64,000 nucleotides of DNA from Eriocheir sinensis (GCF_024679095.1 NC_066544.1:2108398-2172397), one strand, 5' to 3'; counted from the first letter of the stretch, positions 14,364 to 28,042 are shown. The notes: a model not told the origin generated them from the sequence alone. Made by a program: numbers and translations.

Positions 14364-15164
14364 ACTTAACAGTGCACACTTATACACTTGACCCTGAACT
14401 TAGGTGTTTTTCTGTCCTTTTCTTTCCCTGATTTTGCTTTTCTACGCCCTTTTGCAATTTTTCACTATTACTTTTCACCCTCGGTGCCATGCATTACAGG
14501 TCAAAAGAAGAAGAAGAAGAAAAGGAAAACAACACCGGGAGATCTACAATTTTCATAGACTTGATAAAAAGATTTTTGGACTGTGGTTCCCCAGCACGGG
14601 GTGTTCTCTTATCTTGTTAATCAAGTAGTAAGCAAAGCAGCTCTGCCAGTCCATTTTACGAATCTCTTGGTGGGCCATCTTCCACTGCTCCTCACTCCTC
14701 AGCCACTGCCGTCGTCTGTTTGTTTACATGCAGCCGTTCGGTACCCACGTACCCACGCTCGTAATCACAACAGTTTTCCATTCATAAGGACAACCAACAG
14801 CTCACTCCCAGTTGGGCATACGGGCAACCGCGGATGCCCATAGCCCCAAAGGTTGGACACCGCCTTCTAAGGCAGCACGCATGACGCCGACGGTAGGTAG
14901 ACGTGACCCGTACATGTCAAAGGAACGCGAAACTCGTGGCGGTAATGCGCGAAAGTCGTGATGGTAAAAATTTAGGACTAAGCGCTAAACTCGAGGATCG
15001 CGAAACTCGGATAGCACGAAACTCGAGAGGGTACTGAAGACTATTATTTGCGTATGGGTAAGTTTTACTCCTTCATGCCCAAGTACTTCCTTCTGTTTAC
15101 TCGTAGTGAGTTTTGATCAAATTTGAGATGCTCTACATAGAAGGCTGTACATGCTAGTCATGTA

Positions 15165-15330
15165 TCGGATGTCAGATTTTAGAGATCCGCGGATGCGGAT
15201 GTGTATGCAGATGTCATATTTACATATTTTGCAGATGCGGATGCAGATGCGGATATCAGTTTCTACCAAACTGCGGATGCGGATGCGAATATCAAATTGA
15301 CATCCTCATGGATGCGGATGCGGATGTGTT
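15165..15330. repeat. Degenerate GCGGAT hexanucleotide repeat
   Basis: Many copies of 'gcggat' and 'gcagat' separated by T-rich interruptions. Confidence 0.75.
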
Positions 15331-15377
15331 CATGATCTTGGTACTTCAATAAATAGCACCTTTTTTTGTTATTTTTT

Positions 15378-15932
15378 ACATCTCGGCCTGTAGCACCGGT
15401 AGGCTTTCTTCTTGGGCCTGGTGGTCATCCCAAGCCCCTCATGGCGCAGGGAGTTTTTTATAGTGGCGCCAGTTATGCTTGGCTCATGCCGCTCCCCGGA
15501 ACTCATTCTTGATTCACTTGGACGGTCTCTTCTAGAGTCCGGGTTGATGTGTAGTGCAGCGACTAGGCCTGATAAGGGAGCCTCCCATAACCCACTTGGC
15601 GAGTGGGGTACCTCTTTGGCCGACTCGGTAAGGAGTGGCTCTCCCGTCACGCTGGTCGCGGGTTCAATCCCAGGCAGCCGGCGAACACCCTGATCTTGAT
15701 TAATTTCTCGTGTTTCGATACACACAGAGGACATGTTGGGAAATAGAGGAAATAGAAAAATATGGTCTCGGGGCATGACAGATGGGTGGTCTTCTGGACA
15801 GCATGTGGGTAGTCTTAGGCCACTCGACTGTGACTGAAAAATGCAGATGGTAGCGTGGGGATTCGAACCGATGTTGTCCATGGCGCAGTGAATGCTAGGC
15901 CCGCACACTAACCACTCAGCCACCACCTACCT
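15378..15932 (-). mobile_element. SINE-like repeat, copy B, with a second SINE inserted
   Basis: The outer parts match 715-1062 ('tagcaccggtaggct', 'TATAGTGGCGCCA', 'tggtcttctggacagcatgt', 'gaaaaatgcag'). The match is split by about 205 bases (15580-15785) belonging to a different tRNA-derived SINE. Confidence 0.75.
15580..15785 (+). mobile_element. tRNA-derived SINE nested in another SINE
   Basis: It contains an A-box-like 'tggccgactcggtaaggag' and the B box 'gcgggttcaatccc', followed by an unrelated tail ending 'cacacagaggacatgttggg'. The same SINE lies on the minus strand at about 37870-38075. Confidence 0.75.
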
Positions 15933-16484
15933 ATTGCAAGATGTTAGCTGCTTTTGTTACACAATAATGCAATTTGAAATTTTAAAGCTTTATGACGAGT
16001 TTCAGCCACACATATGTGTTACCAGGATGTGGAACAAAAATCTGGTTGATCTTCTTCACTTTGGCGCCCCCGAAGTATTGCGCCGGGGACATATGTCCCC
16101 CCCAAAAATCTGCGGTACTTTGTGCAGTACTCAGAAAACCATCAAAGACATTTGCAGCGCAGCATGCTTACAGAAATGTCTTTTTTTTTTGTGAATTGGA
16201 CTCAGTCAGTCAATCGGTATCAGTCATCAGAATCAGTCATAAGTACAAATGGTCATAATTCACACACATCGTAACTCAAGGACTACCTATATATAGATAG
16301 ATAGACAGATAGATATAGGTAGATATGGACAACCAAAGACATGATGGAAAAATGACTTGACCTGTCACATGTGGCCCACATGGTCAAGACTTGCAAAGGA
16401 CAAACTGATGTGGAGGCACTCCAAGGGGGGGGGGGAGGAGGCCCTGAATGAATGAATGAATGAATATTGCAAATCTGTACTCAC

Positions 16485-17545
16485 CCTTGTAATTGCAGTC
16501 ATTGGCACAGATGAGGTCATTGAACCCATCCAAGAGTCTTGACAGGAGTCCTAGTGAATGGAGGCGACGGCAGATGGTGGCAGAGGAGCGACAGAGGAGA
16601 AGGAGGGCATGGACACACTGGGTGATAGAGGCACTGTGCACTACTTCACTCTCACAACAAAGACCAACCCCAGGGGAGGGGACTGATCTCAATCCCATAC
16701 TGGACTCTAGGTGTTGCAAGGCCCCAGTTCTGTCTTCCCTTTGAGGCTTATTGTTCTGCATGCCTTCAGGTACAGAGTTATGCAATGACCTCTTGCTGAT
16801 TACTGTCTCCTTGCTCTCGTCTAGACTGCAGTCTGGTCGCCACCCTTGTTCCTCCCAGTCTGAAGTTTGCTCCCCTAAACTAGATGCTTCTTCATCTGAG
16901 TTTAGGGTGTGATAGATGGAGGAGGCAGATGAAACACTATCCCCTGCACAACTATTTTGAGCTTGAGACTTTCTTCTGCCTTTGATCCGATTTGCAGTAT
17001 CATTTTTCTTGTTGCTTCCTGCTGCCAGGTGATGCTCCTGGTCTGTGGTTGCTGCTTCCTTGTCATTATTGTGGGGTCTCTGGCTTCCTGATGAATCCTT
17101 AACACTATTGGAATGTTTTCTGCTGTCAGGGCAGCTCAAAGTCCATCTATCTGCTTCAGGCTGATCCTCAAAGTAGTGATGGTGGTCCACACACTCTGCA
17201 TTGGTCCCTTCTGCTTGGGCATTGTATTCATGCTGGTCCCTGACATGAGGCTGATCCTCCTCATGAGCTATGACTTCTGCAGCTGCTACTGCTGCTGCCT
17301 CCTGCCGTGCCTCCTCCTGAGATTCCAGGTACTTTTCATGGTGATTAATGATCAGGTCCAGTGCCAATAGAACAAGCTCTGGACACTCAAGGTCATCATC
17401 TTCATTCAAAAACCTGTTGAGGCACAAACAATCTGCAGATAATTTAATGTTCTGTAGGCAAGGTACAATACAAGCTTTAACCAGGCTCATTGCCACAGTG
17501 GGCCAAAGAGACGAACTGCCCTCTATGATAAATTTGATAAATTTA
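16485..17545 (-). CDS. LYST: LYST exon 9 (last exon in window)
   Basis: A 1,061-nt exon with donor AAGG|gtgagt at 16484. It encodes KFIKFIIEGSSSLWPTVAMS, then DLECPELVLLALDLI near codon 57 (human IIYPEICMLELNLLSA). About 200 low-complexity acidic/His/Ser residues follow, absent from human at this point. It ends with SITQCVHALLLLC and LGLLSRLLDGFNDLI (human LDVLAHVFESFLKII and VKNLLGGFLSILTQ). The single starting T completes the AG left by the previous exon. The acceptor (gggggcag, 17546-17553) has no pyrimidine tract, because a Tigger-like MITE ends 15 bases before the exon. A second, identical-phase acceptor (gagggcag) would start the exon at 17515, ten codons shorter. Confidence 0.87.
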
Positions 17546-17562
17546 CTGCCCCCAGTGTTATA

Positions 17563-18258
17563 CAGTCGTCCCTCAAATAGTACGGTTTCCAATAGTACGG
17601 TTTCGGTTTTATACGGATTGTCACGTAAGAATTTTTTTAGAATTTTTAAATTTCCCGCTCGTCGCACCAAGTAGCCATGGCGTGAGTGGCAACACTGTTC
17701 TACCAAAACACCTGCTGAAAACACCCCAAAGCGTTCGAGAAAGGTGTTTTGGGATGAGTTACGTTGTGGTAGGGAAAGCCTACCACGTGAATGAGAGCAG
17801 TGTTCGCTGTATCTATCATACTGTAAAAGAAATTCTTGCCGCAGTAACTGACAGTGCTCCGAGAGTGCTGCAAGAGTAAAGATAAAGGCCGTCCTTTTAC
17901 TAAGCCTCGTCGTTGCTATGGTAACGGCGTCTCACTCGCAGCAAAATGGGGTACGCTGATATTCCTGATGCAATGGAAGCACTTATGTGTTTGTTTGGGC
18001 CGCCATATTTGCTGATGATGTCATCACAGCACAGAGGCGTTCCACCTCACAAAGCCGGGAGCGGAGCAGACGTGCCGAGTTGGCAACTCGTGCTGCTGCG
18101 TCATGCATTTGAGAGCACCCGGGACATACCGCGAGTCCCAATTCCTTCTCTCAAACGCAGCCCAGGAGTGTTTCTAGGGGGGCACTAATTTTATACGGAT
18201 TTTCAAATAGTACAGGGTTCCTGAGTCCCTAACCCCCGTACTATTTGAGGGACGACTG
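17563..18258. mobile_element. Tigger/pogo-like MITE beside LYST exon 9
   Basis: The inverted termini are CAGTCGTCCCTCAAATAGTA and its complement ending GAGGGACGACTG, with TA on both sides (17561-17562, 18259-18260). Plus-strand codons at about 17715-17879 read FGMSYVVVGKAYHVNESSVR, like the CENP-B-type helix-turn-helix of Tigger transposases. The rest of the transposase is missing. It lies in a LYST intron, 15 bases plus TSD from the exon 9 acceptor. Confidence 0.88.
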
Positions 18259-18674
18259 TATATCTAAATTATAACTGAATGGTTCAAGGTTGTTATCTTG
18301 CCCCCAACATCTAGAAATTGACCCTTATGATGACAGACCTGATGACATACCCAGCTGTAAATTTAAGGTAACTTAATGTCACAAATAATTATAACAAACA
18401 CTATCATGATTTCTTTTTCGTTAATCTCTTAAACAATATATAAATAAGATATGAGTACTGCGTACCATTCTGGCAGTTGAAGGAACAGCAAATAATCTTG
18501 CTATTACATCACAAACATTGCAGCACCCAAGAAATAATCACATACAAGCTCCATAAGAATTAAAACAATAAACCCTTCAATGCTGCTATCCCTAGTTACC
18601 CATAACCCATAACACTAAAATCAGAGTGAGAGAGGAAGAGGCTAAGAGACTGAGCCACGCAAGTATCAACCCAC

Positions 18675-18799
18675 CTGGAGGATGAGGGTGAGGCGTTGGC
18701 CAACTGCTCTGTATCTGCTTCATAGCCATCTGTTTCTGCTGCCTGGCCATCCACCCCATCCCCTGTTGGTCCTGGATCCTCCTCCAGCATATCTGTGTG
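18675..18799 (-). CDS. LYST: LYST exon 8 (acidic segment with GYEAD motif)
   Basis: A 125-nt exon with an excellent acceptor (gttttcttttcctggcag) and donor CCAG|gtgggt. It encodes HTDMLEEDPGPTGDGVDGQ, then ETDGYEADTEQLANASPSSS. The DGYEADTE motif matches human EGYEADSE in the same position between two helical blocks, a distinctive landmark. It ends with two spare bases (AG). A 484 bp CTA/TAG repeat lies about 165 bases upstream of the acceptor on the transcribed strand. Confidence 0.88.
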
Positions 18800-18962
18800 C
18801 TGCCAGGAAAAGAAAACACACAACATAGTTTTCACATATCTATGCAGACTATCTATCTATCTATCTCTGACACCATGTGTCCTCTCTGGAACCTTCCTCA
18901 GTGGGGTGGCCAAGGCAGGTGTCTCCATCTATCCCTATCAGTTATCCTCTTCTCTTGCTAAC

Positions 18963-19446
<484 letters not shown>

Positions 19447-19449
19447 AAG

Positions 19450-20740
19450 ATTGCTTTGCTATATTCCAAGTCAAAGTCTCCGATTCTTATGACAGAATTG
19501 GGAAGATACTATTTCTTTAACCCTTCTAATCTTTACCTGCATGCTCACATTTCTTCCTTTCATAACCTTCTCCAAAGCACGTATTACCTGTCTGCCCTTC
19601 ATTGTTCTATCCCTTACCTTCCCCTCCAAGCATCTATGCTTTCACAGAATTGCCCATAAGCACTTACTCTATTACTACCTCCATCTTCTTATCCCCTAAC
19701 CAGATCGAACATTATGTCATACTCTGTCTAATCTCAGTATGGCTTTGCAAACTGGATAGTCTGCTCTCTTACCCTTTCAAATATCATAACTTTACTCTTG
19801 CCAACATTTACTTTCAACTTTCTCCTCTTACACATACTGTCAAATTAATGCTCAATTGAGGCCTCTGCTGCATCCTCCCATTTTCAGACAAGAACACTTA
19901 TCATCTGCAAGAAGGACTGCCACCAAAGACTGCTCTGTACTTCTCACTTTCAGTATTGGACCGAAATCCCATACTCTGGCTTTCATTTCTTTCATATAAA
20001 CATTAAACAGCCCTGTCTCACACCCACATCAACACCAAAACTCTCACTCAGCTCCCCATTTAATTCCACAAAGGTGCACACATCCTTGTAAAATGTCCTC
20101 CCACACCATATATCTTTAGGACACTCAATAAGACCTCCCTGTCAACTGTGTCATAAGCCTTTTACAGGTTTGAAAGCAACAAACAGCTCCTCCTCCTTTT
20201 CTAGGTATTTTTCAGCAATCATTTTCTGTGCGAAAGTTTATTTATACATCCCCTCCCTTTCCTATAACCCCCTTGTTCATTGCCCACACTTTTAATGGTT
20301 ATTTCCATCACCATTTTATATAAAACACTTCCATACACCTCTCCTGGCATGCTAAGTTAGCTTATTCCACTAAAGCTGTTACAATCATCCCTCCTCCCTT
20401 TCCATCTGTATAGCAGCATGATGATGGCCCTTTTCGTCTTCTGGAATGTCATCCTGCTCCCAAGCTAGACTTCATATCCACAACATCCACTCCATATCTA
20501 CACCTCCTTAATTCAGCACTTCTGCTGTTATATCATCAGTATCAGGAGTCTTTCCCCCATTAAACTTATTGTCTTTCCTCCATTAAACTTATTGCCTTCT
20601 CAATCTCCCCTTTGTCCATCTCTCCCAGTGCCCCACATTAAGCTTCACTCTTAAACTCATCACTTCTGTTCCCTCCCACACGCATTCATCACCAATTTAA
20701 AAGTTGCTGTTATATCTCCTTCATCTCCTCATTCCATTTC
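19450..20740 (-). mobile_element. Degenerate RTE-like LINE fragment
   Basis: Broken minus-strand frames give reverse transcriptase pieces in the correct order: TPDTDDITAEVL, SLAWEQDDIPED, FAQKMIAEKYLEKEEELFVA, FGVDVGVRQGCL and LLADD. Many stops and frameshifts. The C-terminal part of what looks like the same family is at 55840-56330. Confidence 0.65.
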
Positions 20741-20807
20741 ACACGGACCCCATCACCTCCCTTTACTCTGAAAGTATCGTTCTTTCTTCCTCTCATTTCC
20801 CTTTTAA

Positions 20808-21863
<1,056 letters not shown>

Positions 21864-22802
21864 TTAACAGTTTTCCAAAAGTTTTTTGTTTTCAAAATTC
21901 CCATCTAATCTCTCTGTTTTTCCTAACCAGTCTTTTCACCAATGCCTTATGTTCTCTCTTATCTCTCTCACCTCTTCAGGCTCTTTTGGAGAATTTCTCT
22001 GTAGCAAATAAAACAATCTGACTTCTATAAAACATAAAGAAGCATGTCACAGAATAAAAAAAAAAGTCATTTTATTTCCACAGGTAAATGGATGGTATTG
22101 TTTTGTTTGATATCAACATTCACTGTTGGTGATATTATGCAATCCAATGATGTTACTTTTATCACAAAAGTGGATATTATTCCTGAGAAATGGAGACTCT
22201 ACTGAGACATGGGAATAAGGAATACATGACCCTTTCTTCCCTTGTATGTGTAAGAGGTGACTAAACGGGATATAGTTTCTATAAAACAGGAGGGGCTGGG
22301 TCCCCCTCAACCATTTTTGCCCAGATCACTATTCAGAATAGTCACAGCCATTTTTTAATCACAACCTTGCCCCTATAGGAAATGGGATTAATGATGATAA
22401 TGATATTACTCCTATCACTAAGAAAGTTATGATCAGTCTAAGACAGTGGATCCTAACATTTTCTGTGACCCACACCCCTAAGAAATGTTTCATCAGTTTT
22501 TGCCTCTCCTACAAAAGTAACAGCTTCACATTTCACAGTGAATAAGTCTAATTTGTAACTTTTAACCACAAGTTTGACCACATATTATACTGCTGGTTAA
22601 CAATTAAAACTTTGAAAATGTGTTCTTCCAGTGTTGGGCATCATTAACCAAAACAGTAACATCGTTAACCATTCAATCATTAACGGATAGGTTAAAGCCA
22701 TTTACATTAGGCAATTAACAGTTATCTCCATTAAAACCCCTATATCATTAATCTCAAAATTCCACTAGAGCATTAACTTTTTTACGTACCTTTAACCTTT
22801 GA

Positions 22803-23413
22803 CCCTTTCCTTGCGCGCGGGTTGGGATGTGACTATCCCCTCAGGCGCAGCCAGGCAGCCCAATGGGGGTCTCTTTTAACCTCTGTATCTCAAAAACTAT
22901 TCATCAAAGCTAAAAACCAAAAACACCATTGGAGAGAGGAGGTCCAGATCTATAGGAGTCGGTTATGTATGCCTCTCTTGCAAATGTACATGCACGTTCA
23001 GGGAGTGTTGAATGTTAACACTTACGTCGGTGCGTGCGGGATGATCAGCCATATTGAGAGAACTGCGGACCTCTCTCCTTCAGATTCTGGCAAGGGAGTA
23101 TTGCCAACTGCAATATTTACAACTTTTTGGTCAAAGAATCAGTCAGGTGATAGGTGAAGCTATGCAAAATGCAGCTATATTGGACAAGAACATCCACCAG
23201 TTACTCGTCTGTAGATTTGCCGCGCTGGGCTGATATGATTTTCCATCAAATTTAGTGAAGAACCCAATCAATTGGCAATCCTGTGTTGTGAAAATTAGTG
23301 TTGGAACACTTTCATATGCGGGAGATTTGAGTGCGGGTGGAGCTCCCAGCGAGCGTTTAGCACCACCAGCAAATACGCCAAACGCTCGCTGTGAGCGTTT
23401 AGCAATGAAAGGG
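22803..23413. mobile_element. piggyBac-like MITE, copy inserted in hAT remnant
   Basis: Ends are CCCTTTCCTTGCGCGCG and GCAATGAAAGGG, flanked by TTGA (22799) and TTAA (23414). It is the inverted relative of 25790-26388. Shared internal blocks include 'ggtccagatctataggagtc' here and its complement there. Confidence 0.85.
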
Positions 23414-23637
23414 TTAAAAACACATTCATCAACTTTTTAAAACTTTATTAACTCAAAAAAATAAAAAATACAACAAAAATGATTCACCTATATATATAGT
23501 ATATTTATTATTTGATATCAACAACTTTACCTACAACTAATAAAATTATAAGTTTCTGTTATATAATATCAACGCAACACTCAGTTTGAGACAATATTAG
23601 TCACTTTCCAGTCTACAGACTCTAGGTATCAATATGC

Positions 23638-23862
23638 CTACTTGCTGGCCTTCTTGACCATGTGCCTGTTTCCCTTCAAGAGCATCAGTATCTCAAAGTT
23701 TGTGTCTGAGAGTCTGTTCCTTTTGTCCCTCATGATCTCCTTGCCAGTGGAGAAGAGGTGCTCCACACTCATGCTGGAGGATACAGCAGTCTTGTACCTG
23801 ATGAACACTTTGATGAAAACCTGCCTCTTCATTAAAAATATGCCATTAAGAAAAGTTAACAC
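23638..23862 (-). pseudogene. hAT transposase C-terminal dimerisation domain (fragment)
   Basis: About 70 codons including SSSMSVEHLFSTGKEIMRDK and RNRLSDTNFEILMLLKGNRH, the hallmark of the hAT C-terminal dimerisation region (S-x-ERLFS and RNRLS-x-x-x-x-E-x-L-x-LK). It ends in a natural stop. Nothing of the catalytic domain remains upstream. Confidence 0.88.
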
Positions 23863-23864
23863 TG

Positions 23865-24671
23865 TTCAACACCAATTCCTCTTGCCTAGAAAAAGGAATT
23901 GATTGTCCCTATTTGGAAAGGGAAGGGGGACCGACAGGACTGCAACAATTATTATGGTATTTACACTGCTATGTGTGATGGGCAATGTGCTTGTTCATTT
24001 GCTGCTGATGCAAATTTGATCTCATCTGCTAAAGTTTCAGAGACCTGAGCAATCGGGGTTCAAACCCGGTAAGTCAACAATTGATAAGATCTTAGCACTT
24101 CATGTCCTTGAGGAATGCTGACATGAGTTTCGACAGGGGTGACTCACAGCCATTGTTGATCTCAAGATCGTTTTGAACTCAGTGCATCGTCAAGCACTCT
24201 GGGACATTCTGTGGATCTGTGGGATTTCTGCAAAGATTACTGACCTGATGACTGGCTTTACTCTGGGGCTGAAAGTGCTGTGAAGTGTGGAGTAGGCATT
24301 TCCAGCTTCTTCCATGTTAATTCAGGAGTGAGGCATGGGTGCACCCTTGCTCCATCACTTTCCAACACTTGTATGGACTGGGTATAAGACAAAGTTGTTT
24401 ATCAAAGTTGTTGTGGAGCATCTGTTGGTAACAGTAAGGTCACTGACATTGTTTCTGCTGATGATGCTGTACTTTTTTGCAGAATCGCTGGAGGTCCTGG
24501 TGTTGGCTCTTGAAGTGCTGCATGAGGAAGTGAAACCTCTGGGACTGAAGGTCTCCTGGGCCAAAACCAAGGTCCAGTCATTTGGAGGCTTGCTGGATGA
24601 CACAGTTCAGTCTGATCATGCATGTGGAGAGGATGTCGAGGTCACCAAAAGTTTCACATACCTTGGTAGTA
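23865..24671 (+). mobile_element. RTE-like LINE reverse transcriptase fragment
   Basis: Pieces in several frames: VPIWKGKGDRQDCNNYYGIY, QSGFKPGKSTIDKILALHVL, FFHVNSGVRHGCTLAPSLSN, VSADDAVLF and LGLKVSWAKTKVQSFGG, ending SFTYLGS. Multiple frameshifts and stops. It is cut at 24671 by the TA-flanked pogo-like element starting at 24674. Confidence 0.85.
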
Positions 24672-24883
24672 TACAGTACCCTCTCGAGTTTCGCGCTATC
24701 CGAGTTTTGTGATCCACGAGTTTCGCGGTAAGTCCTAAATTCTTACCATCCCAACTTTCGCGCATTGTCACTCCGAGTTTCGCGCTCCTTTGACACATAC
24801 GGGTCACGTCTACTTACCATCGACGTCACGCACGCTACCTTTAAAGGAAGTATCACACTGGACGTTTTCCTCCAAACATTGTG

Positions 24884-24998
<115 letters not shown>

Positions 24999-25599
24999 GG
25001 GATACGGGAAGGGAAAACAGGTCGTTTTGAACCCGCAGTTGTAGGCGGCTGCCTTACGATTGGCTGACAGTTCTGAAAACACGCTTGTGATTCGCTGGGA
25101 GTCCGATGACGTCATCGCCGATGCCCATCCTATCAGCGGCTTCACTGCCTTAAGGTGGTGTCACAATGGCCGTTTTCGTCCAACTGTTGGGGCTACGGGC
25201 AACGCCCATGCGCCCAACCAGGAGAGAGTTCACTGTTATCCGTAAGCTGGTGTCACAAAGGCCTTTATTCTTCCCGCCGCGTTGGCGCCACCTAGGGCAA
25301 CCGGCAACTCCAACTTTTCCTGGTGTGCGTCACACACGGCCAAGGTCGGTTGCCCGTATCCACATCCACAATATAAACAAAGAACTTGCCCTGTATCAAC
25401 ATGGCATCGTCTGCTAAAGTAAGGGCTGTCGCGGCTTGTGCTGCCATTACCCAAGTTATGGACTTGTTGCTGCAGTTAAATGGAAGGAAGGAACAGTTGT
25501 GGGTGTGGCATGCCTGTGGTTCTTCCATGCCAGTTCTCATTGTCACCACTGCACGTGCGCGGCCAACCCACCCATACACATGGATCGAATAACAACAAA

Positions 25600-25637
<38 letters not shown>
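25600..25637. repeat. AC microsatellite
   Basis: Uninterrupted AC repeat. Confidence 0.95.
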
Positions 25638-25639
<2 letters not shown>

Positions 25640-25789
25640 GGCATACACCAGACTTATTAGGAACCATTGCAGATGTTTCTGACAAACAGAAACGACTGCA
25701 CCATTTCTTGAGTGTGTTAGAACGTATTTGGGGAGTGGCTCACATGAACCAAACCTAGCTCTTGGCAAGAAGAGAGCAGTCGTCTTTAA

Positions 25790-26388
25790 CCCTTTCATTG
25801 CTAAACGCTTTCAGCAGGCGTTAGGCATATTTACTGGTGGCGCTAAATGCCCACTGCGACCTCCACCCGCACTCAAATCTCCCGTGTATGAGTGTTCCAA
25901 CACTAATTCTCACAACACAGGATATCCAATTGAGTGGATTCTTCACTAAATTTGGTGGAAAATCATATCAGCCCAGCGCGGCAAATCTATGGACGAGTAA
26001 CTGGTGGATGTTCTTGCCCAATATAGCGTCATTTTTGCATAGCTTCACCTATCACCGACTGATTCTTTGACCAAATAGTTGTAAATATTGCAGTTGGCAA
26101 TGCTCCCTTGAAGAAAGAATGTCCGCAGTTCCCTCAATATGGCTGATCATCACGCACGCACCGACGTAAGTGTTAACATTCAACACTCCCTGAACGTGCA
26201 TGTATGTTCGCAAGAGAGGCATACATAACCGACTCCTATAGATCTGGACCTCCTCTTTCCAATGGTGTTTTGGGTTTTTAGCTGTGATGAATAGTTTTTG
26301 AGATACAGAGGTTAAAAGAGACCCCCAATTGGGCTGCCCGACTGCACCTGAGGGGATAGTCGCGTCCACACTGCGCGCAAGGAAAGGG
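25790..26388. mobile_element. piggyBac-like MITE, inverted relative of 22803-23413
   Basis: TTAA on both sides (25786-25789, 26389-26392). Ends are CCCTTTCATTGCTAAACGC and GCGCGCAAGGAAAGGG. Internal sequence is the reverse complement of the 22.8 kb copy, including a shared pseudo-reading frame (LLTSVSQKLFI) that may be chance. Confidence 0.88.
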
Positions 26389-26392
26389 TTAA

Positions 26393-27378
26393 TGATCCTT
26401 CATAGTCCATAGCTGTATTATAATAGAATACAGGGCGATCAAATAACTACTATACAAAAATTAAATCGGTGGAGGATCGCCCATGCCTTGCTGTTATCCC
26501 GTTTTTCCGTCGGGCGCCATTTGTATGATCTTGATCTTGATGTCACAGGCGGCTTATGATTGTATGACTAAGGAGCAGTACAAGCTACATAAAAAATCAT
26601 ATTGGAAAAAAATGTCCATATGTTCATTATTAATTATTAATATTAGTGAGAATAATGGGGTAAATATGATATCAGAAACTGTACATCATGAGTCTTGCAC
26701 GAGGAGTTATTTCGCACATACCAGCCTGGCCGCCATTTGCATTCTTTGAAAACCACACAACCACACCCATACAATAAATAGCTGCATGCCGTATGTCACC
26801 AGAACCGCGTGAATTGTGTCCTGCCTAGTTGTCTGTCATAACCTACGAGTGACGGTGGGAATAATATGCTTATTATGATATCAGAAGCTGTGCATCATCA
26901 GTATGTATGGGGATGTATTTCTCACAACACCAGTCAAGCTGTCATTTTCATTGCTTTACTCAAGGACACTTGTCAATTCAAGCAGTACAGGTTACACCAA
27001 AAATATATAAATTTCGGGAAACTGTACATCGTCAATGTTCTTTAACCCATACATATTTCTGAGCATTTTAAGAACTTTTTTTTCCAAAATTGTTGTCTAA
27101 AGGTTTGGAGTGAACTTTACACGCCGGTGCGCATTATACACCGCGAAATACGGTATTCATAAAAGATTGTCAACAGTAACATCAATCCTCACGAGCCACG
27201 CTTTGTCGCACCCCCTGAAATTCCATCTCACAGCCCCTGGGAGTGCAGGCACCCCAGCTTGGGATCCCTTATTTTAAGGAATAAGGACAACGGAATTCAA
27301 ACAGCTGGCTTGTGAGAGCTGAGGCAATGTGTAGGTAAGGTTGGTGGAGTGATGAGGACACAGTACCCATTGACTCAC
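26393..27378. other. LYST intron, no feature beyond a repeat end
   Basis: AT-rich. 'ccgcgaaatacggta' ending near 27155 resembles the terminal repeat of the element at 30532-32905. Nothing else recognised. Confidence 0.45.
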
Positions 27379-27539
27379 CTGTGAAGGCTGTGGTAGTGTG
27401 TAAGTGAGGCTGGGAGAGCGAGGGAGGATACAGCACTGAAGCATTACAGAAACCAGGTGCTTAACATCCCCACAGGTGTTAGGGGAGTAGCGCAGTAGAG
27501 GTGATCTCAGTTCATTTAAGAGTGTCTCCACATGCAGGC
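27379..27539 (-). CDS. LYST: LYST exon 7
   Basis: A 161-nt exon with acceptor gttgtcttaccag and donor CACAG|gtgagt. The first two bases complete a Gly codon, then it encodes LHVETLLNELRSPLLRYSPN and continues DVKHLVSVMLQCCILP to PQPSQ. It aligns with human LSVESILFEMRDHLSQS and the following LFDALLRVALG. The end phase is 0, matching the CAC start of the exon at 18799. The following 8.6 kb intron holds hAT, piggyBac-like, RTE and pogo-like insertions. Confidence 0.85.
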
Positions 27540-28042
27540 CTGGTAAGACAACATAAATTAGGAAGAAGGCAAGGTATTCTCAACTTACAGTAACTCATGA
27601 AAATACTTCTCAAATAACTGGTTGTAAAATTAAAGAAATGAAAAAAAAAACAGTAGGCAATCTCTGATTTCCGTTCATTTCCTTAATTTTAAAAGTCAAG
27701 TTTACACCCAGGGGTATGTTCCTGATCATAAAACAAAAATTTAGAAAGTTCAATGTCTTATTTTTCTCTCCTGCAGCATTCAACAATGATGAATTGCTTG
27801 AAATAAACATAAATTGTAGAAAACAATTTTTGTTCAAACAACACTATAGCCTTACTATGACAACCATTACAACTACATCACTAGGTCTATGATGGACTTT
27901 CGAAGCTGAATTTTAGTTCTTTGAAAGGGCTGTGAGGCAAAGCACTTTAATATTTAATTCAGTTGATTTTAATAATTTTGTATGAAAATATAGCAGAGAA
28001 GAAAACATTGCTCACCTTGCTCTATTTCTTGAAAAAAAAAAG

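Larger units (their letters stand above)
13301..15036. mobile_element. pogo/Tigger-like element with CAGTACCCTCTCGAG termini
   Basis: The left end CAGTACCCTCTCGAGTTTTG follows a TA. The right end is the inverse (ACTCGAGAGGGTACTG). Subterminal repeats of 'gcgaaactcgagg' occur at both ends. Other copies of this left end lie at 24674 and 35482. The interior carries a hairpin MITE (14099-14363) and part of a second dispersed repeat (13740-14000). No transposase is intact. Confidence 0.75.
22629..23880 (-). mobile_element. hAT transposon 3' remnant, interrupted by a MITE
   Basis: The low-coordinate end starts CAGTGTTGGGCA, a hAT-type terminus. The transposase C-terminus is at 23638-23862 on the minus strand. 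A 611-bp piggyBac-like MITE (22803-23413) splits the 3' untranslated part. The 5' half of the element is missing, and RTE sequence follows directly. Confidence 0.75.

Noticed and set aside
16384..17724. Minus-strand open frame extended at both ends beyond LYST exon 9
   Set aside because: The upstream 60 codons are Tigger MITE sequence, and the downstream codons lie beyond a clear GT donor. AG sites inside the MITE give the wrong phase to join exon 8.
22822..23157. Conserved short protein shared with 26052-26369
   Set aside because: Both frames fall within inverted copies of a TTAA MITE. Conservation is explained by repeat identity, and neither starts with translation context.
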